64,000 bases of DNA from Rhaphigaster nebulosa (taxonomy: Eukaryota; Arthropoda; Insecta; Hemiptera; Pentatomidae), in the NCBI GenBank assembly GCA_948150685.1, contig OX411310.1, forward strand, positions 40,263,599 through 40,327,598, given 5' to 3'. Every line of letters starts with the position of its first letter. Positions within the stretch are counted from its first letter, which is position 1. The translations under genes and the position numbers were made by a program. This document shows positions 10,365-22,500 of the stretch, piece by piece. The notes under the pieces were generated by a model, which did no database searches, was not told where the DNA came from, and was given only the letters and a program-made list of their open reading frames with translations.

Positions 10365-11543
10365 TCAAGTCGCCATCGGGTAAATTTCTCGTTCACTTTT
10401 GGATAAGGTCCTAGAGAAGAATGCGACCGGGCGCTGGTTCTGGGTGAGGACTGCAGCAATTGCGACATCTGAAGCGTCAGTTTCCACGCAGAAGGGGACA
10501 TTTTCTTCTACGTTGCAGACGAATGATTTGAGAATACATGATCGAATATCGTTGAAGTCTTTCACAAGATGTGAGTGGAGTGGAAACTTTTTGCAGTTCA
10601 CTAATTGATGGATTTTGTCAGAGAAGCGGGGTACCCATTTTGAGTAATAGGAAAGCATCCCGAGGGCTCGTTGTAATGAAGCTTTGTTTAGAGGAAGTGG
10701 GAAGTCATTCAAGGGTTTAAGTCCATCCGAATCAGGGCGTAGAGTATTGTTTTCAATAAGGTAGCCCAGAATTTTAATAGATTTTAGTTTAAACTGAGAC
10801 TTTTGTTTGTTTATAGTCAAGTTATATTTATGGCACGCTTCAAAGAATCTGGTCAGGTTATAGTCGTGCTCACTCTGGTCTCTCCCGCTTACTGTTATGT
10901 CGTCTAAATATATATTTACTCCTTGGAGGCCTTCTTTAGTTTTAATTTCATCCATTTTCCTTTGGAATGCCGCGACGCCGTTAGTCAATCCCATTGGAAT
11001 TCGCTTGAATTGCCAGAGTTTTCCAGCAGCTTCAAAGACCGTGTAGGTTCGGTCTTCTTTACGGATTGGTACTTGGTAGTAAGCATTCTTTAAGTCAATA
11101 GTACTGTGGATGTTATACCGAGCAATGTTGGAGTCAATTTTCTCAAATGATGGTATTGGGTAAGCATCAGATAGAGTATATTTGTTGATAGTAAGAGAAT
11201 AATCTACAACCATACGTTTCCTATGAGTCCCTCTGATGACTAGAACTTGTGCCCTCCAGGGTGATTTGCTTTCCTCAATGACTCCGTCCTTCAGTAGTTC
11301 ATTTATGTGAGACTTAATAAACTTTTCGTCTTCATCTGAATGCCTCCTTGATTTTATCGATATAGGTTTGCAGTTTGGAGCTAAGTGTTCAAACAGAGCA
11401 GCTGGTCGTCTGACGACTTTGGAACAAGCAAGACTTGAAACACTGAGAGCTGGTCTTCCGCCACCGAAAGATACTGATAAGCTGGAATGAAGTTTCAGAA
11501 TGTCATGACCAAGTATCACATCAGAGCAGCAGCCCTTCAAGAC
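10365..11543 (-). pseudogene. Gypsy reverse transcriptase and partial RNase H
   Basis: Contiguous with gag-protease in the same frame but after one TAA. The motifs are HSTIDLKNAYYQVPI, FKRIPMGLTNGVAAFQR and VNIYLDDITVSGR, with YLDD as the active site, then LGYLIENNTLRPDSDG and the RNase H start FCVETDASDVAIAAVL with its catalytic Asp. The middle of RNase H (the part that normally follows SEREIYP) is missing: the frame breaks and picks up at NEKFTRWRLELAAYNYDIIY. About 391 codons are open, so decay is moderate. Confidence 0.88.
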
Positions 11544-12656
11544 GCTTTACTTAACATTCGAATAGGAATGGTTTAGTGCTTTCAAGTTTACGCAGCAGTA
11601 CGACTTAACGGGAACGAACAAAAAGGACGAGGCCATCGAGACAGCTGAGGTAGTAGGGTAGAGCTTGAGTCTATATCGAGTAACAAATGCTTCGCTTATG
11701 AAGCTCTCCGTACTTCCCGTATCAATCAGACCATCCGCAGAGTACCCATGGATTTGTAGTGCTATGATAGACTTGGCAAGACTATTAGGCGAGGCCACTG
11801 ATATGTCAGATAGAATAGGACAAGGATGGATAGCTGCTGTCATTGTCCAGCTACCTTTTTCAGAAGTAACATCGGGACTCTGGGCAGACGTCGACGTTTT
11901 TGATTTTGATTGACATACTCGGGCAAAGTGACCCTTTTTGTTACATGATTTGCAGAATGGCTCTAGAGAGGAACAATTAGATCGAGGATGTCTTGAGCGA
12001 CTGCAAAAATAATATTTTTGATTACTTACAACCTTGTTAAATGAGGCGTTAGAAGATTCTGAAGGGATTGTTGAGCACCGACCGCTAATATGCTGGGAGG
12101 AAGTGGATGCAAGCTGAGGTGGGCTTAAAGCGTACGATTCTGAGAAAGTTTGAGCAGACTCAAAAGTACGTGCCTTTGAAAAAGCGTCATCTAAGGTTAA
12201 GTTTAAATATTCTAATAATCTCTGTCTAATGCTCGATGAAGAAAGGCCGTTGATGAAGGCATCCCGGATGTACTCGTCTCGGTAGACATTGGCTTTGACA
12301 TCCTGGAACCCGCAGTCAGCACTCAGAATACGTAATGGTTGAAGAAACTGATCTACTGATTCATCTGATCGCTGACGGCGAGTCATCAACTTATGCCGAG
12401 CAAAGATTTCATTCTTTGGCTTAATGTAAAGAGTGTCTAATATTTTTATGGCCTCTGCGTATGTCTCACATTCGCTAATTTGTTCAAATATAGAATGACT
12501 TACGTGATTGTATAGCAGATTCAACTTTCCTGCGTCTTCGGCTTCGATAGATGTAATGAATACCTCGAATGTCTTTTTCCTATGAGTCCATCTTGAAATA
12601 CTTTGCAGTGTTGTATGTTCTGTTTCAAATCGTTCAGGTTTTAAGTACTTCTCCAT
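11544..12656 (-). pseudogene. Gypsy gag and aspartic protease
   Basis: The frame opens with MEKYLKPERF and encodes a gag-like capsid region (KPKNEIFARHKLMTRRQRSD). It is followed by two zinc knuckles, YYFCSRSRHPRSNC and the CCHC motif CKSCNKKGHFARVC, then an aspartic protease with active site GLIDTGSTESFIS. It ends at a TAA (11544-11546) inside the protease domain, after which the same frame continues as KGCCSDVILGHDILKLH. The stop is therefore an in-frame nonsense codon and not a natural gag end. Confidence 0.85.
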
Positions 12657-13228
12657 TTCCGAATGAATAAAATGATGTTTATTAAATTGTTATGAATGAA
12701 AAACATGGGCTTTAATAAACATCAAAACATAGCACTATAAATCAGGGTACTGATATAACACATGAACATATGGTTTCTAAATATAATATCACACTCTCTT
12801 TACTGGAAAAATTAAAATAAATTAATAAAATGATGCACTTCTAAGTGTATGTTTTTTACGGATTATAAAACAATTTTAAAAAGAACAGGTTAATAAAATG
12901 AAATATTTATGAATTATTATTTAAAAATGACACTCTCGAATGAAAGGAAATTAATAATGAAATCAATATCATCAAAGCTAGAACAAAAAGACCGAGTAGG
13001 CGATATGACGCAATATGACCCTAGAAGGACGGAAGAGTGATAAAGTATGATATGAACGAAGAGATCGTTCTTTTGGAACTATTCCTCCTCGAACGACTTA
13101 TCTCTAGGCTCTGGTTGGAACCGCTCATGATTGTGTCAGTTCTACATCCCTTGTTCACTAGGGCACGTTAGTTCGTATTATTATTTTAGTATTGTATAAT
13201 AAATAGTTGATATTATTGTTGTATAGCC
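12657..13228. other. Spacer between Gypsy relic and zinc-finger gene
   Basis: AT-rich. It should hold the Gypsy leader and 5' LTR (minus strand) and the promoter and 5' untranslated region of the zinc-finger gene (plus strand). A minus-strand TGTAGAACTGACAC near 13138-13152 could be an LTR start, but it does not match the 3' side. No TATA box is convincing. Confidence 0.35.
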
Positions 13229-13241
13229 ATGGATGGAGTTG
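13229..13241 (+). CDS. Zinc-finger gene exon 1 (start codon)
   Basis: Encodes MDGV plus the first base of a Gly codon, then a consensus donor GTAAGT. Phase and context fit the later exons exactly. A 13-nt coding exon is small, so this is the least certain exon. Confidence 0.6.
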
Positions 13242-16200
13242 GTAAGTTATAATTAGTTATTTTCTTCAACTCGAACAATATTTTGTAATAATTTATGTGA
13301 GATAGTAAATTTATCTAAGAGAAACTTTGAACATTTCTATTCCGAAAAATCAACCGCTTGAATCTCATTTACTAGAATCAAACCCTATTCTCTAGACCAT
13401 AGAATTTTCTAGGGAGTTAAGATTCAGCCTTTCACGGCTACAAAAGCTTAGTAAGCTTTTGAAACAGTCAATCCAAAATATTTTCAATAAAATACTATCA
13501 AACTTCACTCCATGTACTAAGTATGATTAAAATTGACTTTATCGGAAATTTAATGAACTATTTATTTGTGTGTTTCCAAAAAGTCTTTTATTGCTATAGC
13601 TGATGAAATGAAACATTTTGATCATTTTGAATAAAGTTCCTTGGTTGATCCACTTTTGTTTCTATAAATTAAACAGTAAAATAAAGAAATAAATATGTTT
13701 AAAATAATCTAAGGATTTCCTTCTTTCTCTTCCTCCTTTGTGCCTCGATCCATGCATCTCAGGTCCTAAAGTCCCGTGCTTGAATCTTCATGGCCTATAG
13801 TCGCATGCTTCTTTTCTGCTCTATCTTGGAGATGTAGTCCATCCATGATACCTGGGTCTTCTCCTTAGGCGCATTCCTGTGGGTCTTGCTTCCATGAATT
13901 TTTGTGTGTCACGGTCATCATTCATCTGACATAAATGCCCAAACCATCTTAATTGTCTCTTTTTTAAGGAATCCTTTAATGAGACAGTGTCTTCTCTCAT
14001 CTTTTCGCTTCTGATCCAGTCTCCTAGTTCAGCTGGCCGGTCTATGATGGTATTTCATTTCACCAGCAATAGCTCGGCTTAGGTGTTTGTCTAAAGGGAT
14101 CTAGCTTTCACTCCCATACATAAGGGTGGGTAAGTATATAGCTTTTAAAATATGCATTTTAACAATCTTTTCTACCTCCCTTTTCCCAATGATAGTATTG
14201 CACCGACTGGAGTATACATCATTGGCCTTTTTCAATCTGTTGAAAATCTCCCAGTCGATCTTTCCATTCATGTTAATTACTGTTCCTAGATAGGTGTTAT
14301 CCTCCATTTCCAGTATCTCGTCCCTGCTACGAATTTCAACCTCCTCTTGATCCCACCTGATATGCATTACTTTACTCTTTCCAATGTTAATTACTATACC
14401 CTTTCTCTCCAGCTCAGCCTTCTTTTGATCACTGCTTGCTGTAGATTTTTTTTTTTAGTCTGACATGAGAATGGTGTCTGCAAAGATCATCACTTGGTTC
14501 AAAATTATCCTCATTTTTCACTTCCCTTCAATTGTTCGGACTATTTTGTAATTGTTCGGCTCTCTATTTGTTTATCAATCTTTCACATGGCAAACATATC
14601 TGACTACAGTTTCTGTATCTCTGGTGATTAGTCTGTCCCTTTCATCCTTAATATTTCTTATAGACTTACTTTTCTTTGCTTTTATTGCCTTGACCTTTTT
14701 CCATAAAATCAACATTTTCATGATAGTTGCTCTGTAGGCTTCTCCCTAATTTCTCCCAACTCTTTCTTTTCGCCACTCTTATCAACTAATTTTGACTCAT
14801 TTATTCTACATATATTAAGTTCCCAATTTACTGGAGTCTTATAAACAAATAATTAGATTTTGAAAATTAATCATTTTTTATAAATGAAGCGCTCGATCGT
14901 AAAACATGTTATCTACATTTTTGGTGGGAAATAATTTCTTTTGGCTGCTTTCATAGGTTGTTAAAAGAATCTGTAGGAAATTTGTTTCCTTTAAAGAATA
15001 ATGTTGCTATTAAGTTATGATAAGTACCTGCTGATTGAAGGTAAACCATTGTGATTAAAAAACAATTTAGCATTATTAAAGTTTTCATTTTGTCAGTTTC
15101 CATGTTTTACGATCGAGTGCCTCAAATATCTAAGCAGTTATAGCAAACCCTTCTCCAAACCTTCCCAATAAAACAACGTTTGTATTCATATTTTTGGATA
15201 AGAGACCATTCAGATGTTCTTTAGCCATTGCAGAATTGGGTCCTTTTATTATTGAATATCCAATCATAATTTTTTTTATATATATTCTTACTTTTCCAGG
15301 TATGACTAACTTTGGCATTTCTGTAAAAGAAGAAATTAAAGATGAAATTGAGCTTTGTGGTACGTTTCATTTTATAGTTAAATGTTATATTTTTTTAATG
15401 TTTTGCATACTGTGTTATCATTTGTCTTAATGACTTTATCTTGTACAGTTTATTACTGGTACAATGTTTGAAATTATGGAATAAAGTGAATTGATCTTAT
15501 TTAAAAGTTAATTGATCTTAAATTAAATAATTTTTAAATTATGTTGCAGTTCCAACAATTATTGTCAAAGAAGAGGACAGACCGAATATTTATCATGGTG
15601 AGAAAAAAATTAGATTTCATAGGTTTAAATTATCTGATCAAAATTCAGTTCTTATAATAATTAATGCAGGCTAGTTGGTAAATATGAAGGAAAGCCCATT
15701 CTTCAATTTTTCTTATTACTTCAGATAGCGCTGTAATTTAAAAAAAAAATCTTTTATTGATTTTAATTGCATCTCAGATATTATAATAAAAATATCTCAT
15801 TGTAATGGTTTATGGAACGGAAGATTAATCAAAATATACTAATTTTTGTGGTGAGCATAGTACAGTGAGGATTAATATTGAGGGGATAATTTAGGATAAT
15901 TTAATATTAATATTGAGGGGAAATATTATTAGGAAATAACAATAAAATAAAAAAATTATAGTTTTATTGTAATATCATTAGTCTCAATGCTTTCAGTTAA
16001 ATTATTACATTAATACTCAATTATTATTACATTGTTGTTATTATTAAATTATTACAAACCTTAAGAGGTAAATTAATTTTAACCTATCAATAAAGTAACC
16101 AGAGCTGTAGAAAAGAATAGGAATAGAAATATTATAATGGGAGAATTTATCCAAAGGGCTTTTGGATGTATGGATCTGCATGGAGGTGAAAAAATCCTAA

Positions 16201-17776
16201 ACAATAATGGCAAAAGGTTAATCGAATTCTGTGTAGACTGTGGCCTCATTATCGTTAACTCTTTTTATCCATTTATGAACCAGTTCATAAAATTACATTC
16301 TCAGCAAACGAAGCAAGTGTAATACACAATTTTCTGTACACCAAGGAATTAAGAAGATATTTTTCAGATGTTAAAGTCATCCGTGGAGCTGATATTGGCA
16401 GTGATTACATGCTCCTAATTCCCATAATTTTGTTAAAGAGGAAGATTCGTTCTAAAGCCTATGAGCATGTTGAGGTAAAGCAGCTCAATGATCCTTGTAT
16501 TAGAATAGTCTATGAAGATTAGACTGCAGGAATTGGATTTTGATAAGCAAATGGATGATTTTTGGCTTGGTCTCAAAACAGCTGTGTTAGAATTGGCATC
16601 CTCAGTTTGTGGATTGAAGAAAGTCTCCACCTCGAGGAAGCGATCGCAACTGATGGTCAGTGAACTTCGAACGATTTAAAAAAAGAAAATGACTGCTTGG
16701 AAAAAGTTCTTCATGAGTAGAACCCATGAGGATTATTAGCTATACAAACTGCATTTATAAAAATAGAGCAAAAACTGCAGTAAAAGAGCCTAAGAACAAG
16801 TCCTGGAAAGAATTTTGCCAGATATTAAACATGGATCGGAAAGAAAATCTAAAATTGTTCTGGGGAAAGATTAAAACCCTCAGAGGCCAAAAACTGAAAA
16901 GTGTGAGGAATATTAAGAACACAAGAGAAGAGATTGTCTCGGATGATAAAGAGATTCTGGAAGTATTGCATGGATACTTCATGAAACAGTTTAAGAAGAA
17001 GCAACGCACCAGGTCTCAAGAAGAAGGAAATGAAAGCCAGGAGGAACGGGGATATGGCCCGATCGAGGAAGAAGAGGTTTTGGACCTGAAGGCAGCCTTT
17101 GATTCAGTTTCCAGAGAAGAAATCTAGAGAGCCCTTAGAGCAAAAAATGTTCTTTCTTGACCGATAGAGGCTATTAAATCTACAATCAGGAATCGAAGGA
17201 GCCTGAATGGTCAAGAATCCAAGGAGCTCAAGTTGGAAATGGGACTCAAGCAGGGAAATATTTCTTCTATATTTCTTTCCCCGAAGCAGACCGTCCATGG
17301 ACCCAACTTCCAGGTGGCTATGTGACATAAGCGATTCACAAGTTAGGTACACAGGGTAGGGTCATCACTCTTAGGCCCGGTCTGTATGAGTTGCCTCCAG
17401 TAGACTGACGGGCCTCACATACCCGGAGGGAGGAATAGTTGCCAGCTGCATGAATTTTCCTCAGTAGACGGTCACCCATCCAAGTTTTAACCACGTGCGG
17501 CAATGCTTAACTTTGATTACCTATTGCATACACCTTAGCCCGCTCGGCCACTCTGGTCCCCATATATATATGTATATGTATGTATACATAACATAAATTA
17601 TTAATATTTATACAAAAAAAAATAAGAAATAGAATCTACAAAAGTTTATTAAGATAAATAAAAAAATTTGCTTGCATATTTGTTATTTTGTTATAGTTTT
17701 CTTTATATCCTCAGACTTTAGAAGACTCAATATAATATATATATATTTTAGATATATAATATTTATATTTTTTTTA

Positions 17777-17840
<64 letters not shown>

Positions 17841-19525
17841 GAAGGCTCAATATAATATAAAAATATATAAAATGATTTCATGATGATTTTCCTTGGTTAT
17901 ATATTTTAGTTAAACCCTATTATATTTAATGTTATAATATATTAAAAATGTTTATTTTTTAAATTTTTATACTGTCTTTTCACTTACTTCAGATATCATT
18001 ATAATTTTCATATGTATAATGTATTGTTTCATTTTATTGTCCTGTTAAAAGTTTTATTTACTTGCCGGCAGGTGGCCTTGTTCATGTGAAACTAGAAGGT
18101 GAACTACTTGTTCCAGACGATGGTGAGAATTATTTATATCTGCTTGACCTTGCCCCATTTTTATCTTGGTATCTTTGTTAGTTTTATAATACAGTTTTAA
18201 AAGTAAAGATGAATATGAAAAATGATTACGAAAAAGGAGGTGCTGCTCATAATTTAGCGGCTATATTTAAAATCGGTAAAACATAAGTATCTGACGTTAT
18301 TAAAAACAAAAATGAAATTTTTCATTTATTTCACGAAAATTCCACAGTGATCGAGTTTTCCGTTTTATTAGAAGTAGAAAGGGAGAAATTATTATTAAAA
18401 CGTACAAATATGTACGTTGTAATATGTGCGAACAATACCTAATAACATAATTATATAATTTCATTTTTGTGTTCTTTTTAAATTTACCTCTTCTTAAAGG
18501 GCACCTTCATATAATGGCCAAAATTATCTTCCTCATAGGCATCCGTTATTAAGTTTCATTGTAATAAAAAAACTAGAATCCGCAAAGAGAAACAAACAAT
18601 TTTGCCTTTATATTTGTTACTGTTTTCTTAATTAGTCTTTGACTTTAAGTGACTAAAGTTCAACTTTAATTTTTATTATAAATTTGTTATGTTCAGAAAT
18701 ATAAAATATTTAAAAGAAAATTGGGTATTAGTAACTAATGTTTTCTTTTTAAGTGTTTATTCTTTATTAATTTTACAAAAATTTACATCAAACTCATAGC
18801 TAATTAAATTGTATGGTAATTCTTAGAAAAACGGTTAGCCTGTTGAAAGTATGCTCGTGAAAAAATAAAGATAATATCTATTTCTCAATTTTTGCTAATT
18901 TATTTCCTTCAAATTTTAGATAAATAAATTAAACTTTGATTTCCTTCTATATTATGGACTTATGATTTTCTTATAATTTGTTATTTCATTTTATGGTCTT
19001 GTCAAAACTATTATTTACTTGTTGGCAGGTGGGTTAGTTCATATGAAACAAGAAGTTGTTCCTGATGATGGTGAGAATTATTTATCTTATTATAACCTTT
19101 GATGGGCCTAGCTTAAGAGTACTTTTCTATTTTTAATCTCATAGAATCCACTATTCCTGATGATGGCTCATGTTTGGACCTGAACTTCGACTTTTACTAT
19201 AAAAAATCATGTTTACTGAATCCCATGGAGTGGGGTGGGATAGCTCAGTGGGTAGGGCACTGTGCTATTAATCTCAACGCCCCAGATTCGAGACCGGCTA
19301 TGGCAGATAATTATTTATTCTGTTTTCCAGTCATGGATCGGTCCTATGGGATCAGGAGACCCTCCTGTAGCTCACCCTCTATAAAGTAGGTACCCTTAAT
19401 GGGGGGAAAACCTGGTGACTGAGTGTGACCTAGGCTGAATCGCCTCTTTCCACTACTGGCCCAGAAACAGTATGTACGTTACCAAGTACTGAACCCAAGA
19501 CCCTCCAAGGGTTTTAGTGGTATAG

Positions 19526-19576
<51 letters not shown>

Positions 19577-22500
19577 GAATTGTCTACTAACATCAATAAT
19601 TTATTTTACATTTTGTCTTATTTATATTTTCCTGTTTGACTTTTCTCCATTTTTACCTCTGATGTTAGATGTATTAGTTTTATAATGCACTAATTTCTAT
19701 GACTCCAATATAATTAATAATTAGGTTCTAAAATTCGTTGCTTGCTAGTTACTTTTTTTTTGTTATAATGAAGTGTCTGTCAGATAAGTGTAACTTCATT
19801 TGTGCATTTTAATTATTCTTAGGGACTAAGAATAATTAAAATGCAAATTTTGTTTCTAAAATGCAATTCTTTGTTTCAGAAAAAAGATTACTTTTTCGTT
19901 TCAATATTTTAAAGTATGCATTGAAGGGATTGGTAAAAGTTGGTAAATGTCTTCAGTGAAATAATTGTTGGTTTTCATTATACATTGAATAGTTGACCGG
20001 TTTACTGAACCTAATGGAAGATGGTCAGTGTGGTGATCAAAATATAGTAGAAACCTATTTAATGAATGCCAGTATTCATAAATAATTTATAAATTAAATT
20101 CTAAAAATTATTAAAAAAAAATAAATTAGTTCATAAATTAAATATTGAGTGCATTTTTATTTGTTTATTTACTGTAAATTCAAATCAATAAATCAAATTC
20201 ATTCAAGTTAAAAGACAAAATTCACAACTGTCATTACTCCCATCATTATAAATTAATTATTTTAAGTTATATTTTTAAATAATTTTTTTTTGTGTAATGT
20301 TGTATTCTAATTCTAATTTAATTTAATTCATACAATAAATATTGGTTATTGTTATTTCAATGACTTATTACTTAATGTATTAAAGATCTGCCCTGGAATA
20401 CTATTGGTAGTCGAAAAAAAATTCTCCCCCAATGGATTGTGTTGGGGTTGGATAGCCAAGTGCATTATCAGTGTTTCTAGAAAGATATTGGCCCGACCTG
20501 TGCCAGCTATCAGATACGTTTTCCCAAAAATGAATTCGTCAATCGAATGATTTATTGGAATTACGTGTAAATGTTCTGTTGTCGAATCAACGAAGGTTTG
20601 GTAATAATTGTCATTCAATTATTCATCGATTTGACGAATGTTTAGAAATAACTAAATGGAACGTGAACAATTATGAGATGCAGATGAAATTTTGTGAATC
20701 ATGAATGAGATGTATTCAAACATTGAGTTTTCATCTGATTACTCCGATTTTAAGGCGTATGTGGAAGAAGAAAATGTTGATTCAGAATCAGACGTTGAGA
20801 GAGAAGATTAGAGTGAGGAGAAATTTCTTGGGTGGCTTTCCAGCATCAAAAAGCCAAAGAAAAATAAATACATTGATTATAAATTTTATAATCATGTGTT
20901 TTACAACATAAAATATTCATTTTTCTAGTTTCTAGTTTTTTTCTGTAGTCGCTTCGAAGAAGATATACTAAAACCAGCTATCAACTTATCAATAGTATTC
21001 CAGGATTAAAGGAATCCTTTTTCCTGGTATTATTGTTTTATTACTTACAACAATAAAATTTTACTTTATTTTAATAATACTTGTGTTTTGATGCTAAGAT
21101 TCACATAACGTAAAAAGGATATGATGAGATATGAAGGTATTTTATGATTACTAATACAGTCAGTTTTCGACTTATGACAAACAAAAAAAAAATTTTTTTT
21201 TTTTGGCATCAGATGCAATATTTGAGATGTTTATGCTCCTTGCATAAAGCAAGATGATGCAATTGATTTTGTCTGACATCCAGAAGATGCTATCGATTTC
21301 CTAAGCTAATATCCAGTCAGCTACCCATTGTGTGGGTTTGAGGGTTATTGTGTTTTGTTAGTTTGTGTTTTTTTTATTCTCCAAATAGCTAGTAAAACCG
21401 ATAATAATAAGAGAAAGACGAAAAATAAAATAATGAAACAGCACGAGAGTGGGAAGGCCGTGTCAGACTTGTCAAGAGAATTTCAAGTATAGTAAAGCGC
21501 AAAGAAGAAATTCTTAGAGCAATAAAAAAATCTGTATCAGTGAAATCAACGATCATCACAAAAAAATGAAATGGTTCTATTTATCAAATGGAAAAATGTT
21601 TAAAGTCCTGGATGGGGGATTTATTAGGGAAAAATGTTCCGCTAAATATAATCTTTCTGATCATAATCTTTTTGAAGATTTGAGAGTGAAGGAGTGTGAC
21701 AACTGACTTACCAAAAGATCAGACTGATCAAACTCCTTTTCCAGCAATCCTTTTTTTCTTTCTTCAACAAACAAGGAACCGAAAATTTGCCAAACCTTTA
21801 AGTTTTTTTTTGCAGGTTCTATGGCATTTCCTTATTTTGTAAGAGGTTCATTATGTTTTATATATTCTAAAGCACTTAGAAATTAATATTAGAAAATGTT
21901 AAAGCAATGAAATATTTTCTACTGGTGATTTTAACCATAATAATGTATGGAAAGGTTTTATTATAGAAAGAGGTTCTATTTATCTTACTAGGAAAATAGT
22001 ATTTACCTTTTTTTTTTTCTTTTAATAAAACTAATAGCAGAAGTGCCTCTTCTTCGTAGTGTTTAAATTTTGATATTTTCAAGTAGGATTTAATATTTGA
22101 ATAATCAGTGTTTCATCAACTAATTATTAATTTTAATACTTTAGGAATTAAACAATATAATCTTAAATCATAATATTATTGTTTTATAGGTACTAACTAC
22201 TCACTAAACGAGATAGATCACCTGAAAGAAAAGATGGATTTTAACATACCTTTAATATTTGAGAAGCCTTATCAATGTGCTTATTGTGAATATAAAGCGT
22301 TTACAAAACATGATTTGGAAGTTCACAACAAATCTCAACATATAAGACAAAAACTTCTACAATGCTTTCATTGTGGTAAAAAAGAATTGTATCGTTGTCA
22401 CTTAAAAAAACATATATTGATCCATCATACATGTAAGAAGCATCAGTGTCCTCATTGTGAACATAAAACAAATAGATTAAGTGGTTTGAAACAACATATA

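Larger units (their letters stand above)
9068..12656 (-). mobile_element. Ty3/Gypsy LTR retrotransposon internal region
   Basis: Reading the minus strand gives gag, protease, reverse transcriptase, RNase H, integrase and a basic C-terminal tail in the standard Gypsy order. It is one polyprotein layout now broken by a stop and frameshifts. The segment 9068-9126 may be the start of the 3' LTR (reverse strand TGGTAGTACTAGGATGTCAC), cut off by the mariner relic. No matching 5' LTR was found by eye right of 12656. The double zinc-knuckle layout suggests a CsRn1/Mag-like lineage; that placement is an inference. Confidence 0.85.

Noticed and set aside
12657..13160. 5' LTR of the Gypsy element
   Set aside because: A TGTAGAACT start is visible on the minus strand but no matching 3' LTR sequence or flanking duplication was found, so I did not call it.
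16755..17009. 84-codon minus-strand frame
   Set aside because: Antisense to the LINE linker region on the plus strand.
17469..17513. 5S rRNA gene
   Set aside because: Only the internal promoter region resembles 5S; the 5' and 3' stem sequences are absent and the body is that of a SINE.
19241..19300. tRNA gene
   Set aside because: A and B boxes are present, but the acceptor and anticodon stems do not pair and a SINE body follows. The same holds for 55500 (minus) and 56709.
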